Origin: Myxococcales bacterium
GTDB lineage: Bacteria; Myxococcota_A; Bradymonadia; Bradymonadales; GCA-2716585
Direction: 5' to 3'
Assembly (NCBI GenBank): GCA_002716585.1
Contig: PBBL01000055.1
Span: 1-34,054, forward strand
Length of the DNA: 34,054 nucleotides
The notes below the pieces were generated by a model. That model made no database searches, was not told the DNA's origin, and saw only the letters and a list, made by a program, of their open reading frames with translations. Below, piece after piece: positions 6,659 to 15,522 of this stretch. The position numbers and the translations under genes were made by a program. Every line of letters begins with the position of its first letter. The stretch's first letter is position 1.

Positions 6659-8821
6659 TTAGCGCGGAGCTTCCGTGAAGGGGTCGTCTTCATCGAGGAC
6701 GACCCAGAACTTGTCCGGGGAGAAGATCGAGATGGCCTGGGCGACGAGGTCGTGGCTCGCGATCGCCTCGCGGGCCCGCTCCAGCCGAGCCCGATGCAGC
6801 TCATCCTGCTCCTGGGCGAGGCTGCGGCGAGCCCCCGCGGCGGCGTCGGGGGCGGCGGCGGCCTCAAAGGAGAGTTGGATCTGCCAGGAGGTCTGGCCGC
6901 CGCCGAGCAGCGCGGTGGCGGTCTCCTCCACCAACGCCACGTGCTTCTGGGCGATCACATCGAGGCCCGGGTCAAAGCCCAGGCGAAACGACCCCTCGCG
7001 CACTTCAAGGATCCTCGCCTGCTCGTAGACGCTGGCCTGAACGCGGCGTCCGTCGGCCTTGAGGCGCTCCACCACGGCGCGCCAGACCTCGCGGGCATCC
7101 TCCTCGGGCATCACCTCTCCGGCGCCGAGGCGCACGCGTTGAGGCGCGCGGTGCCCCTCCGGGGCGTTGTGTTGGGCGCCGGGGACGTCTGCGTCGAGGC
7201 GCACCTCATCGGGTGCGGCTTCGGGAGGCGCCTCAGGCTCACCGGGTTGAGCGGGGTTGTCCTGGGCGACGCCCGCAGGAGACGCGGTGGGGCTTGAGGC
7301 GGTCGCCGAGGGCTCCGGGCTGGACGATATCGGCTCCGGGGGTGCGTCGCGCTTGAGCGGGATGGGCTCCGCGGGCCGATCGACGGTGCCAGGTGGGACG
7401 AGCCGCAGGTGTCCGTTGGAGGCGTCGTTGTTTCGGGCGCCTGGCGAGCCAGCGGTCAAGGGGATGTCGCCCTTCTCCGGTCGCGGCGGCAACCCGACGG
7501 GCGCCATGGGGATGACGGTGGCGCCGTTGGTGGGCGGCGACGTGGTCGCGGCGGGCCGCGGCGAGGTGCGCTGCTCGGATCCACCGCCGCTCGCGGCGCC
7601 GCCGGGGCCACCCGCGCCCGAGCCAGGGCCGGGCGAGGTCGGCGGCGCCGACCCGCCCCCGGGAGGCGGACCGAGCAGGACGCCAGACTCCATCGCTTCG
7701 AGGCGCTTGAGGAGCATCTCGATCGGCATGAGCGGCTCGATGGCGGCGAGCTTGACCAGGGTCATCTCGAAGACCAGCTTGGGGTAGGCCGAGCGGCTCA
7801 TGGTCTCGGCGGCCTGAATCGTGATGTTGAACATCCGGTTGAGGACGCTGATGTCGATGTGGGCGAGCTGGTGACGCGCCTGCTCCAGCTCGGCGGCCGT
7901 CAGCTCGACCAGCCCCTCGACCTCCTCGCTGACCTGGATGACCGTCATATCGCGCAGGTGCTCGACGAACGCGCTGATGAAGTGCATCAGGTCGAACCCG
8001 GCGCTGTTGACCTCATCGAGGACCCGCAGCGCCTCCTCGACCTGACGCCTCAAGAGGGCCCCGGTCAACCGAAAGAGGACATCGCGGCCCGCCACACCGA
8101 GCACCTGCGCGACCTGTTGCTCGGAGATGCTGCCGTCGCAGAAGCTGATCACCTGGTCGGTGAGGCTGAGGGCGTCGCGCATGCAGCCGTCCGCCTGGCG
8201 GGCGATCAGGGTCAGCCCCCCCGGCTCCGCCTCGATCCCCTCGTTCCGGGTCACGTTCGCCAGGTGCTCGGCGATGGTCCGGGTGGGGATCCGCTTGAAG
8301 TCGAAGCGCTGGCAGCGGCTCAGGATGGTGACCGGGATCTTCTGGGGTTCGGTGGTCGCGAAGATGAACTTGACGTGCTCCGGAGGCTCTTCGAGGGTCT
8401 TCAACAGGGCGTTGAAGGCCTCGGTGGTGAGCATGTGGACCTCGTCGATGATGTAGATCTTGTAGCGATCGCGGCTGGGCGCGTAGCGCACCCCCTCGCG
8501 CAGCTCACGGATCTCGTTGACCCCGCGGTTGCTCGCGCCGTCGATCTCGAAGACGTCCATCGACGACCCCTCGCTGATCTCCTGACAGGAGGCGCAGCTG
8601 TAGCAGGGGCGAGTCGTCGGGCCCTCGGCGCAGTTGAGCGCCTTGGCCAGGATCCGCGCGGTCGACGTCTTCCCGACGCCGCGCGGGCCGCAGAACAGAA
8701 ACGCGTGCGCGACGCGATCCTGCTCGATGGCGTTGCACAGCGTGCGGGCGACATGCTCCTGGCCGACGACCTCGTCGAAGTGCCGAGAGCGCGTTCTGCG
8801 GGCGAGTACGACGTATGACAT
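6659..8821 (-). CDS. dnaX: DNA polymerase III subunit tau/gamma
   Basis: 720 residues; the clamp-loader ATPase subunit that loads the beta clamp and, through its tail, links polymerase and helicase. Visible in order: Walker A GPRGVGKTST (about 45), four zinc-binding Cys (64, 73, 76, 79), Walker B IIDEVH (about 124-129), sensor 1 FATTEP, and the SRC arginine finger (about 168-170). Domain III follows to about 370. A long Pro/Gly/Ser-rich linker (about 375-560) leads to a C-terminal domain of the tau type. No A-rich slippery tract is seen inside the gene, so a shorter gamma form by frameshifting is not indicated. ATG 8821 was chosen by homology (MSYVVLARR); the ribosome site is weak. Upstream lies an unusual pair of overlapping hairpins. 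Confidence 0.97.
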   Translation of the reverse strand: MSYVVLARRTRSRHFDEVVGQEHVARTLCNAIEQDRVAHAFLFCGPRGVGKTSTARILAKALNCAEGPTTRPCYSCASCQEISEGSSMDVFEIDGASNRGVNEIRELREGVRYAPSRDRYKIYIIDEVHMLTTEAFNALLKTLEEPPEHVKFIFATTEPQKIPVTILSRCQRFDFKRIPTRTIAEHLANVTRNEGIEAEPGGLTLIARQADGCMRDALSLTDQVISFCDGSISEQQVAQVLGVAGRDVLFRLTGALLRRQVEEALRVLDEVNSAGFDLMHFISAFVEHLRDMTVIQVSEEVEGLVELTAAELEQARHQLAHIDISVLNRMFNITIQAAETMSRSAYPKLVFEMTLVKLAAIEPLMPIEMLLKRLEAMESGVLLGPPPGGGSAPPTSPGPGSGAGGPGGAASGGGSEQRTSPRPAATTSPPTNGATVIPMAPVGLPPRPEKGDIPLTAGSPGARNNDASNGHLRLVPPGTVDRPAEPIPLKRDAPPEPISSSPEPSATASSPTASPAGVAQDNPAQPGEPEAPPEAAPDEVRLDADVPGAQHNAPEGHRAPQRVRLGAGEVMPEEDAREVWRAVVERLKADGRRVQASVYEQARILEVREGSFRLGFDPGLDVIAQKHVALVEETATALLGGGQTSWQIQLSFEAAAAPDAAAGARRSLAQEQDELHRARLERAREAIASHDLVAQAISIFSPDKFWVVLDEDDPFTEAPR

Positions 8822-8847
8822 GGGACTCTGGTGGGCTACAGTAATGC

Positions 8848-8872
8848 GCTGAACATCGGCGTTCAGCCGATG
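8848..8872 (-). promoter_or_regulatory. mutually exclusive hairpins in the dnaX leader
   Basis: Two perfect seven-pair stems overlap. One pairs 8848-8854 (GCTGAAC) with 8861-8867 (GTTCAGC). The other pairs 8854-8860 (CATCGGC) with 8866-8872 (GCCGATG). They share bases, so only one can form at a time. The element lies 27-51 bases upstream of the dnaX start. It could be a leader switch or an operator; no known riboswitch is recognised. Confidence 0.4.
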
Positions 8873-8906
8873 CCCCGCGCATGATAACCGAGATGACCTC
8901 AAACAA

Positions 8907-8940
8907 ACACCCCGGGCGACACAGGAGCCACCCGGGGTGT
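8907..8940 (-). terminator. rho-independent terminator of ssb
   Basis: ACACCCCGGG and CCCGGGGTGT form a perfect ten-pair stem with a 14-base loop. On the minus strand it is followed by TTGTTTGAGG, a short T-rich run. It lies 55 bases past the ssb stop, in the ssb-dnaX gap, so the two genes are probably transcribed separately. Confidence 0.75.
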
Positions 8941-8995
8941 TGGTCTGGTCGAGTGGACCGCTCAGGCAGGCGCGGTGGCCTGCCCTGGCTCACCC

Positions 8996-9487
<492 letters not shown>

Positions 9488-9630
9488 GGTGTCTGCTCCT
9501 GCTTGTTGGTTGGCCCCTCACCCGAGAGGCTCACGTGGTTATTCATGGCTCACCCCGATCGAACCCATGTGGTGATCGTGGTTGACTCAGGCTTCCATAC
9601 CACTGGATGCCTGTCCCGATTGACGTCCTC

Positions 9631-9659
9631 AAAATAGCCAGACACTGCACGAGTGTCAA
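9631..9659 (-). promoter_or_regulatory. sigma-70 promoter of ssb with palindromic operator
   Basis: On the minus strand: TTGACA (9659-9654), 17 bases, TATTTT (9636-9631). The -35 is a perfect consensus and the spacing is ideal. An inverted repeat, GACACT-N5-AGTGTC (9641-9657), starts inside the -35 and fills the spacer, which is the classic place for a repressor. It does not match the LexA boxes I know from E. coli, Bacillus, Myxococcus or Geobacter. Transcription starts near 9624, about 137 bases before the ssb ATG. Confidence 0.7.
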
Positions 9660-9688
9660 GGTAAAAACACACCATCGACCGTTTCGCG

Positions 9689-11410
9689 TCACTTTTTTTC
9701 GTCAGGCTGTCCACCTCGGCCAGGACGGCCTCGGTGCTCACCTTCAACCCCTCGCGGCGCGAACAACCCCACCCAGACCTGTTGAAAGCCCTCCTTGCTG
9801 CGCCGACCCTCCACCGGGTTCTGGGCGTAGTACAGGAGCTGAGAATCCACCACCGACCACAAGCGGTGCCGGTTCTGGGGCTTGTCGATGTTCATCTGGC
9901 CTCGCCGCACCACCACCCCGCCCCGCGCCTTGAGCGCCTCCAGCTCGCCCCGCTCCACCACGAGCTGCGGCTTCGGCGCGTCGGGGAGCTGCACCTCGTA
10001 GATCGGCCGGTTGTTCCAGTCCAGCGTGCTGTAGGAGAACGCCCCCAGCGCCTGAACCCCGATGGAGAACGCGGCCAACCCCAGCGCGACCGCCCGGCGG
10101 GAGCGATCCTCCGCCGCGAGCAGCAGCGCGGGCGCCAGACCCACGCAGACCAGCGGCATCGTGTCCACCAGCGGCCGGTACCCGAAGGCCCACCCCCCCC
10201 ACCAGTCGTACCAGGCGAACGCCACCAGCCACAGCGTCAGCGCCGCCAGCCCCAACGGCTTGAGCAGCTCGGCGAGCGCCTCGTCCATCGCCCCGCGCCG
10301 CCACGCCAACACCAGCCCCGCCGCCGCAACCGCGACGATCGGTGAGTAGATCAGCACCCCCCGCGACGGGCTCACCAACAGCCCCGGGACGCTCTCCCAC
10401 AAGGCGAAGGACCAGACCGACGCCACGCCTGTCTTCTCCTCGGCCATCGCCACCGACGCCATCGTCTGCCCGAAGTGCAGCGGCGAGCCGTACATGACGG
10501 CGTTGTGCGCCGCCAACGCGATCCCGGGCGGCAGCGCCCCCGCCATGAAGGCGAGCCCGACGCGCCGGGCGCGCCACGTCAGCCAGGCCGCCACCACCGC
10601 CACCACCAGCAGGCTCGTCGGGCGACACGCCACCGCGCCGCCGAGCGCCGCCCCCGCACCCACCACGCAGCCCCACGCGACCGGGGCCGCGTCGCCATCG
10701 GTCGTCCCGCGCTCCAACCGCGCCCAGGCCAGCAGCGCCACGCCCAGCGCCAGGAACAGGGTGTTGGGGCCGTGCTGCCAGAGGACCTGACTGCTCGTGC
10801 TCCACACCCCGGTCCCCAACCCATAGAGGAGCGCCACCATCACCGCCACGCGCCACGACACGAACCGAGACGCCGCCACGCACACCGCCGCCCCGGAGAG
10901 CGCCACCAGGAGCGCCGCCGCGAGCTTGCTGAGGTGCCAGATCCAATCGTGGCGCGTGAACAGCTCGTCGCCGAGCACCACCCAGGCGGCGCCGAACACC
11001 GGCAGCGCCGACAACCCCGCGCCCGGGCCGAAGGTGTTGGCGTACCCACCGCCCGGCCGCTCCACCACGTAGTAGAACGGCTCGTGCATCGTGAGCGAGC
11101 CGTCCCCCAGCCGCTTCGCCGCGGGCACCCCCTCCACCACCTCCGACAGCGATCGCAGCTCGATCGGGCGCACCTGATCGCCTTCACGCAGCCGCCACTT
11201 GAACATCGCGGGCTCGTCGTCGGGGTGAAAGAGCATGTCGCCGTCGCGCAACACGCTGATCGGGAGGTAGGTGTTGCCGACCGCGTCGCTCGACGGCAGG
11301 AAGTCGCCGTTGGCGACGTAGGCGCACAGCAGCACGAGCGCCGTGGTCAACGCCGCTGCGAGCCGATGCATGAAAGGAGAGGGGGGGTGGTGATCTGGAG
11401 GGTTCGTCAT
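9689..11410 (-). CDS. polytopic membrane protein, GT-C glycosyltransferase-like
   Basis: 573 residues with about ten hydrophobic helices. An early stretch, YANTFGPGAGLSALPVFGAAW, and a late one, YDWWGGWAFGYRPLVDTMPLV, resemble conserved features of bacterial family-39/RgtA-like membrane glycosyltransferases (variants of NKFPPG and WWGGWSFGPR). Those use polyprenyl-phosphate sugars and act on the outer face of the inner membrane. An acidic segment after TM1 (about 42-62, ending DDEPAMFKWR) could hold the catalytic Asp. The soluble tail (about 470-573) is Arg/Gly-rich and ends in Glu-Lys-Lys. Start ATG 11410 is uncertain; ATG 11371 would also give a full first helix. It follows the 222-residue gene by 48 bases. 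Acceptor unknown. Confidence 0.68.
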   Translation of the reverse strand: MTNPPDHHPPSPFMHRLAAALTTALVLLCAYVANGDFLPSSDAVGNTYLPISVLRDGDMLFHPDDEPAMFKWRLREGDQVRPIELRSLSEVVEGVPAAKRLGDGSLTMHEPFYYVVERPGGGYANTFGPGAGLSALPVFGAAWVVLGDELFTRHDWIWHLSKLAAALLVALSGAAVCVAASRFVSWRVAVMVALLYGLGTGVWSTSSQVLWQHGPNTLFLALGVALLAWARLERGTTDGDAAPVAWGCVVGAGAALGGAVACRPTSLLVVAVVAAWLTWRARRVGLAFMAGALPPGIALAAHNAVMYGSPLHFGQTMASVAMAEEKTGVASVWSFALWESVPGLLVSPSRGVLIYSPIVAVAAAGLVLAWRRGAMDEALAELLKPLGLAALTLWLVAFAWYDWWGGWAFGYRPLVDTMPLVCVGLAPALLLAAEDRSRRAVALGLAAFSIGVQALGAFSYSTLDWNNRPIYEVQLPDAPKPQLVVERGELEALKARGGVVVRRGQMNIDKPQNRHRLWSVVDSQLLYYAQNPVEGRRSKEGFQQVWVGLFAPRGVEGEHRGRPGRGGQPDEKK

Positions 11411-11458
11411 GATGCGCGCTCTTGGGGCAGAGCCGCGCCCGGGTGGGGGCCTGAGGCT

Positions 11459-12127
11459 CTACTTCTCCTCATCGCGGGCCTTGTCCGCGTCCGGATCCTC
11501 TTCCACCGGCGTCGGCTCGTTCTCGCCATCCTCCTCGGGGCGCCACCAACCCTGCTCGCGGGGCTCCTTGGCGAACTCCTCGGGCTTGGCCTCCTTCGCC
11601 TTGGCTTTGCGGATCTCCTCGTTGACACCCTCATTGATGCCCTGGAGGATGTCAATCCGCCAGTCGCTGCACAGGAAGTCGGGCTGCCAGTCGCTGCAGA
11701 TCGGGAACGGATCGAGGTAGCGATCCGTGCGGGTGACCTTCTGGAGGTAGATGTTGCGCTTGACCCCATCGAGGCGGACCTGCACCTTGGCCTGGGTCTC
11801 GTCCTTGGAGAGGGTCTCGCCGAGCACCTCGGGGGGGCCGCCGGTCGGCTCCAGGAGGCCGCGCATCATCCGCTCCCAGCTCCCGGCGCGCCCGTAGGTC
11901 TCGCCGGACCAGCTCGTGTCCAGCGCCCGCAGCGACAGGGGCGCGAAGTAGGACTGGAACAGGGGCGTGTCCGCTCGCCGCGCAGCCTTGATCGCCTTCT
12001 TGACGATCACCTTGGGCGTCTCGCGGATGTAGTAGTACCAGAAGCCAAAAATGGCTGCGGTCAGCAGGATGATCCCGAGCGGGATGAAGATGGCCAGCAA
12101 GATGCCGCGTAGCTTCTTCTTGTCCAT
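11459..12127 (-). CDS. single-TM anchored protein of unknown function
   Basis: 222 residues; not recognised. MDKKKLRG is followed by one hydrophobic helix (about 9-34), then an ~120-residue soluble domain with mixed helix and strand, and finally a charged Glu/Lys/Pro tail (about 175-222). The positive N-terminus predicts the soluble part lies outside the cytoplasm. The domain resembles an NTF2/DUF4878-like fold only in size and order. A curious CSDW motif occurs twice ten residues apart (ICSDWQPDFLCSDWRI), coded by a 13-base direct repeat. ATG 12127 has GGAGG ten bases upstream. It lies 57 bases after the OPT gene and 48 before the glycosyltransferase-like gene, so the three may form one transcript. 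Confidence 0.7.
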   Translation of the reverse strand: MDKKKLRGILLAIFIPLGIILLTAAIFGFWYYYIRETPKVIVKKAIKAARRADTPLFQSYFAPLSLRALDTSWSGETYGRAGSWERMMRGLLEPTGGPPEVLGETLSKDETQAKVQVRLDGVKRNIYLQKVTRTDRYLDPFPICSDWQPDFLCSDWRIDILQGINEGVNEEIRKAKAKEAKPEEFAKEPREQGWWRPEEDGENEPTPVEEDPDADKARDEEK

Positions 12128-12184
12128 GCCTGGAAAACCTCCGTTGAGGCGTCGAGGCGAGGCGCCTGAGGCGCGCTCGCCACG

Positions 12185-14077
12185 CTAACGTCCGTGTTCG
12201 CCGCGCCCCGAGCGGGACAACAGATAGAAGAGGGCCAACGTCACCACCGCAGCGGCGGAGGTCGCGATCGTCTTGAGCAGATCCGGGAAGCCGAGGTCGA
12301 GCTTGGTGACCCCCCAGCTCGCCAAAAGCGCGAGCCCGACGCCCATCAGGGACTCCCCGGCGATGATCCCGGAGGAGAAGGGCACGCCCTTGTGCGCCTT
12401 CTCATCGGCCTCCGCCTCCTTCGCGTCGCCGATCACGAAGTGGGCGATGAGCCCCCCGATCAGGATCGGCGGCGCCAGCCCGAACGGCAGGTACATGCCG
12501 ACCGCGATCGGCATGACGTGCGCGCGGAAGGGCGCCTTCTTCTTCTCCAGGATGAGGTCGAGGATGACCATCGCCACCCCGACCACCGCCCCGACCGCGA
12601 CCAGGTCCCAGGGCAGGGTCTCGTCGCCGAAGAAGCCCTTGGCGAGGTTCGCGAAGAGGGCCGCCTGCGGCGCCGCCAGCTCCTTGCCGCCGATGCCGCC
12701 CGGGGTGTTGTTGTGCAACAGGTCGAGCACCGGCGCCATCACCAGCGCCGCCACCGCCACGCCCACCACCTGCATGATCTGCTGGCGGAACGGCGAGGCG
12801 CCGACCATGTGCCCGGTCTTGAGGTCGTTGCAGACGTCGCCCGACGTGCAGGCGGCGCAGCACACGATCGCCGCCACGCCGAGCGTGGCGACCATCCCCT
12901 CCGTCCCCGAGAAGCCAAAGATCAGCAGCAGCGCCCCGGTGAACAGCACCGCCGTGATGGTCATCCCCGACACCGGGCTGTTGGAGTTGCCCACGAGCCC
13001 GACGATGTAGCTGGCGACCGCCGTGAAGAAGAACGACATGATGATCATGATGACCGTGGTCAACGCCGCGATCGGGACGCTGTTGGTCAACATGTAGTAG
13101 ACCGCCCCGACCACCCCGCTCGCGAGCAGCGACAGCCCGATGATCGCGGGCAGCGGGATGTCCCGCTCCGTCTCCGCGACCTCGGCGCCTCGGTTGCCGC
13201 CCTTGCGGATCTCACGCACGGCTTGAACCAGGCCCTCGCGGACCTTGATGATCGACGCGATCCCGCCGACCACCATGGCGCCGACGCCGACGTAGCGGAT
13301 CTGGGTGCTCCACAGCGTCCACGCCCCCTCCAGGGGGTCCTTGAGCAGCTCCTCGGTGCCTCCGAGCATCGGGATCCCGATCAGCCACGCCATCGCGCCG
13401 CCGATGAAGATCAACACCGCCACGTTCAACCGCACGATGAACCCGACCGCGACCAGCGCGGGCGAGATGTCGCTGCCCAGGAAGAAGATGCGATCCCCGA
13501 CGGCCATCGCCCCTTCGAGCGACCCCTTGAAGAGACCCACGAGCCCCCCCAGCGCCTTGAACGCGCCGCCGATCAGCGCCCCGATGATGATCCCCAGCGC
13601 GCCGGTCGGGCCGTCCTTGGAGTCCCCCGCTTCGAGGACGGCCGCGCAGGCCACCCCCTCGGGGTAGGTCAGCTCGTCGTTGTCACCGAGGACGAACACG
13701 CGCCGCATCGGGATCATGAACAGGATCCCGAGCAGCCCACCGGCGAACGCGATCAACGTGGTCAGGACGAAGTCGAACTGCTTCCACACGCCGATCAGCA
13801 GCAGCGCGGGCATCGTGAAGATGATCCCCGCCGCCAGCGACTCACCGGCCGAGGCCGCCGTCTGGATCTGGTTGGCCTCCAGGATCGTCCCGTTGCGGAA
13901 CATGCCCCGCAGGATGAGCATCCCCACGACCGCGGCCGGGATGGACGCCGACACCGTCATACCGGCCTTGAGGCCCAGGTAGACGTTCGCCGCGCCCATG
14001 ACCACGGACAACACGACCCCCAACACGATCACCCGGAGGGTCAGCTCGCGCGTGGTGCTTGTGGTTGGTTTTGACAT
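12185..14077 (-). CDS. OPT family oligopeptide/metal-chelate transporter
   Basis: 630 residues with about 14-16 membrane helices. The start (ELTLRVIVLGVVLSVVMGAANVYLGLKAGMTVSASIPAAVV) is the typical opening of the OPT family, followed by NQIQTAASAGESLAAGIIFT, also conserved. These proteins are proton-coupled importers of oligopeptides or of metal-siderophore complexes (YSL type). A GDVCNDLKTGHMVGASPFRQQ segment is characteristic of bacterial members. I chose ATG 14077 (AGGAG 11 bases upstream) over GTG 14089. It has its own promoter at 14201-14229. The neighbours give no clue to the substrate. Confidence 0.93.
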   Translation of the reverse strand: MSKPTTSTTRELTLRVIVLGVVLSVVMGAANVYLGLKAGMTVSASIPAAVVGMLILRGMFRNGTILEANQIQTAASAGESLAAGIIFTMPALLLIGVWKQFDFVLTTLIAFAGGLLGILFMIPMRRVFVLGDNDELTYPEGVACAAVLEAGDSKDGPTGALGIIIGALIGGAFKALGGLVGLFKGSLEGAMAVGDRIFFLGSDISPALVAVGFIVRLNVAVLIFIGGAMAWLIGIPMLGGTEELLKDPLEGAWTLWSTQIRYVGVGAMVVGGIASIIKVREGLVQAVREIRKGGNRGAEVAETERDIPLPAIIGLSLLASGVVGAVYYMLTNSVPIAALTTVIMIIMSFFFTAVASYIVGLVGNSNSPVSGMTITAVLFTGALLLIFGFSGTEGMVATLGVAAIVCCAACTSGDVCNDLKTGHMVGASPFRQQIMQVVGVAVAALVMAPVLDLLHNNTPGGIGGKELAAPQAALFANLAKGFFGDETLPWDLVAVGAVVGVAMVILDLILEKKKAPFRAHVMPIAVGMYLPFGLAPPILIGGLIAHFVIGDAKEAEADEKAHKGVPFSSGIIAGESLMGVGLALLASWGVTKLDLGFPDLLKTIATSAAAVVTLALFYLLSRSGRGEHGR

Positions 14078-14200
14078 CGCTCTGGACACTCCTGAATCCG
14101 AACCGAAGCGCCGCGACGCGCCTCCCCGCGCCGTGTCGCTTCAGGGACACGCGCGAAGTCCGTCGCAAAGGGGCTCGACTTCGACCCATTCTGACAGCGG

Positions 14201-14229
14201 AGGGTAACCCCGTTCTCCAGGGTCGTCAA
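14201..14229 (-). promoter_or_regulatory. putative sigma-70 promoter of the OPT transporter gene
   Basis: Minus strand TTGACG (14229-14224), 17 bases, TACCCT (14206-14201). Five of six -35 bases fit the consensus. Transcription would start about 115 bases before the OPT start. The rest of the gap down to the LptF/G stop (14230-14322) holds no clear terminator. Confidence 0.55.
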
Positions 14230-14322
14230 CTTGACCACACGCGCCGCGCTCCACCTCACGCCGAACACACCCACCTCAGCGCCGGGACAGGCGAGACGAG
14301 CACCCTCCCTGGCCGACGGGGC

Positions 14323-15441
14323 CTACCAACGCCGCGCCAGCCGCCACCAGCCCGCTCCGATCACGGCGCCCACCAACCCGACCGGCAGCGCCACCACCCA
14401 CGCCAGCGCGCCGCCCCCCTGCGCCAACACCTCACCGCCGCGGAGCGCCGCGTAGTATCCGCCGCCCACCGCCACCGCCACCACCACCGGGGCGCTGAAG
14501 GACGACCCCCGCGGCTCCAGGCTCGCCGGGCCGCTGAGCGCGAACGCCAGCAGCATCAGCCCCACCGGAGACAGCGTCAACACCAGCCGCTTCAAACACG
14601 CCACCGCCGCCCGGCGCGCGCTCACGCCGCCCTGCCGCCGCTCGCCGGACGCGATCGCCCACAGCTTCGCCGTCGACAGCTGCTCGGTCAGGGGCACGTA
14701 GCGCAGCCAGCGCGCCCGGTCCCCCTCCAGCGCCCCCTGCTCCTCCACGCTCAGCACCACCGTCGCCCGCTCGTGCGACGAGCGCACCGCCGCACCGCCT
14801 CCCTCGCGCAGCGCCTGATCCAACACCTCGGCCTGCTCCAACACAAGCCGCTGACCATCCCACGACCCACGCGCGGCGCGGGTCAACGTCACTCGCCGCG
14901 CCCCGCGCCGAGCCATCCAGAGCCCCTCCAGCTCCACCACGCCGTCATCACGCACGGCCACCTGACGCGCGGCCAGCGCCAGCCGCCCCTGGTCAAACAG
15001 CACCGGCTCCCCCCCGCTCTGCGCCAGCCGCCCCTCCAGGTGCAGCCGCGCCATGGTCTGCCCCAGCCGCTCCAGACCGGCGGGCGCCAGCCCGAAGGCG
15101 CACAGCCCGGTCAACACCGCGACCAGCCCCCCGCACAGGAGCTGACCTCGGGCGAGCGCCCCCAGCCCCACCCCGCACTGGCGACACGCGAGCCACTGGC
15201 CGCTGGTCGAGAGCTGACGGAAGGTGATCAGCGACGCCACGAGCAGCGACGCCGGGAGCGTGATCGTGAGCAGCGCCGGCACCGCCAGCGCCGCCGCGGG
15301 CAGCAGCGACAGCGCCGCCGACCCCGCCTCGATCAGGACCGGGCCCAGGCGCAGGTACTGCAAGAGGGCGAGCGTGAAGGTCAGCGCGGTGGTGATGATC
15401 AGGAGACGAGCAGGGAGGTCCTTGAGGAGATCAAGGTGCAC
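14323..15441 (-). CDS. LptF/LptG family permease (YjgP/YjgQ)
   Basis: 372 residues. Three N-terminal helices (about 12-34, 47-75 and 103-122) are followed by a ~130-residue periplasmic domain and three C-terminal helices, the standard LptF/G layout. LptF and LptG form the membrane core of the LptB2FG ABC exporter that extracts lipopolysaccharide. FRQLSTSGQWLACRQCGVG is the cytoplasmic coupling loop (the family has ELxAxRxxG), here degenerate, and SPVGLMLLAFALSG in the second half is family-like. The start is GTG 15441 without a good ribosome site, so it is uncertain. Only one such gene is present, immediately downstream of rpsA; LptF and LptG usually come in pairs. Confidence 0.82.
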   Translation of the reverse strand: MHLDLLKDLPARLLIITTALTFTLALLQYLRLGPVLIEAGSAALSLLPAAALAVPALLTITLPASLLVASLITFRQLSTSGQWLACRQCGVGLGALARGQLLCGGLVAVLTGLCAFGLAPAGLERLGQTMARLHLEGRLAQSGGEPVLFDQGRLALAARQVAVRDDGVVELEGLWMARRGARRVTLTRAARGSWDGQRLVLEQAEVLDQALREGGGAAVRSSHERATVVLSVEEQGALEGDRARWLRYVPLTEQLSTAKLWAIASGERRQGGVSARRAAVACLKRLVLTLSPVGLMLLAFALSGPASLEPRGSSFSAPVVVAVAVGGGYYAALRGGEVLAQGGGALAWVVALPVGLVGAVIGAGWWRLARRW

Positions 15442-15470
15442 GGGGGAGGGCTCGGCAAGGGGGGGGCGAG

Positions 15471-15513
15471 CGTCGAGCGACGGCAGGCAGGGGAGCCCGA
15501 CCGTCGCTCGACG
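15471..15513 (-). terminator. 13-pair hairpin downstream of rpsA
   Basis: CGTCGAGCGACGG (15471-15483) and CCGTCGCTCGACG (15501-15513) pair perfectly around a 17-base loop. It begins 10 bases after the rpsA stop. Leftward it is followed by a C-rich run, not a U-tract, so it may stabilise the rpsA message or act as a partial terminator before the LptF/G gene. Confidence 0.6.
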
Positions 15514-15522
15514 TCAGGGGCG

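Noticed and set aside
6659..8821. Programmed frameshift in dnaX to make gamma.
   Set aside because: I looked for an A-rich slippery tract after the ATPase domains and found none in this GC-rich gene.
9692..9698. The heptamer A-AAA-AAG in the correct frame for -1 frameshifting, just before the stop of the GT-C-like gene.
   Set aside because: There is no stimulatory hairpin or upstream pairing element by eye, and the shifted frame reads into the ssb promoter region without protein-like composition. A Lys-Lys C-terminus explains the A-run.
9550..9747. A 65-codon minus-strand frame between ssb and the membrane gene.
   Set aside because: It overlaps the end of the membrane gene in another frame and reads through the ssb promoter. 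It lacks a ribosome site and a gene-like third-position bias.
12194..14074. A long open frame (over 600 codons) on the plus strand opposite the OPT transporter gene.
   Set aside because: Its product is almost entirely Arg, His, Asp, Gln and Pro, the usual mirror of a GC-rich membrane-protein gene. The minus strand encodes a clear OPT family protein.
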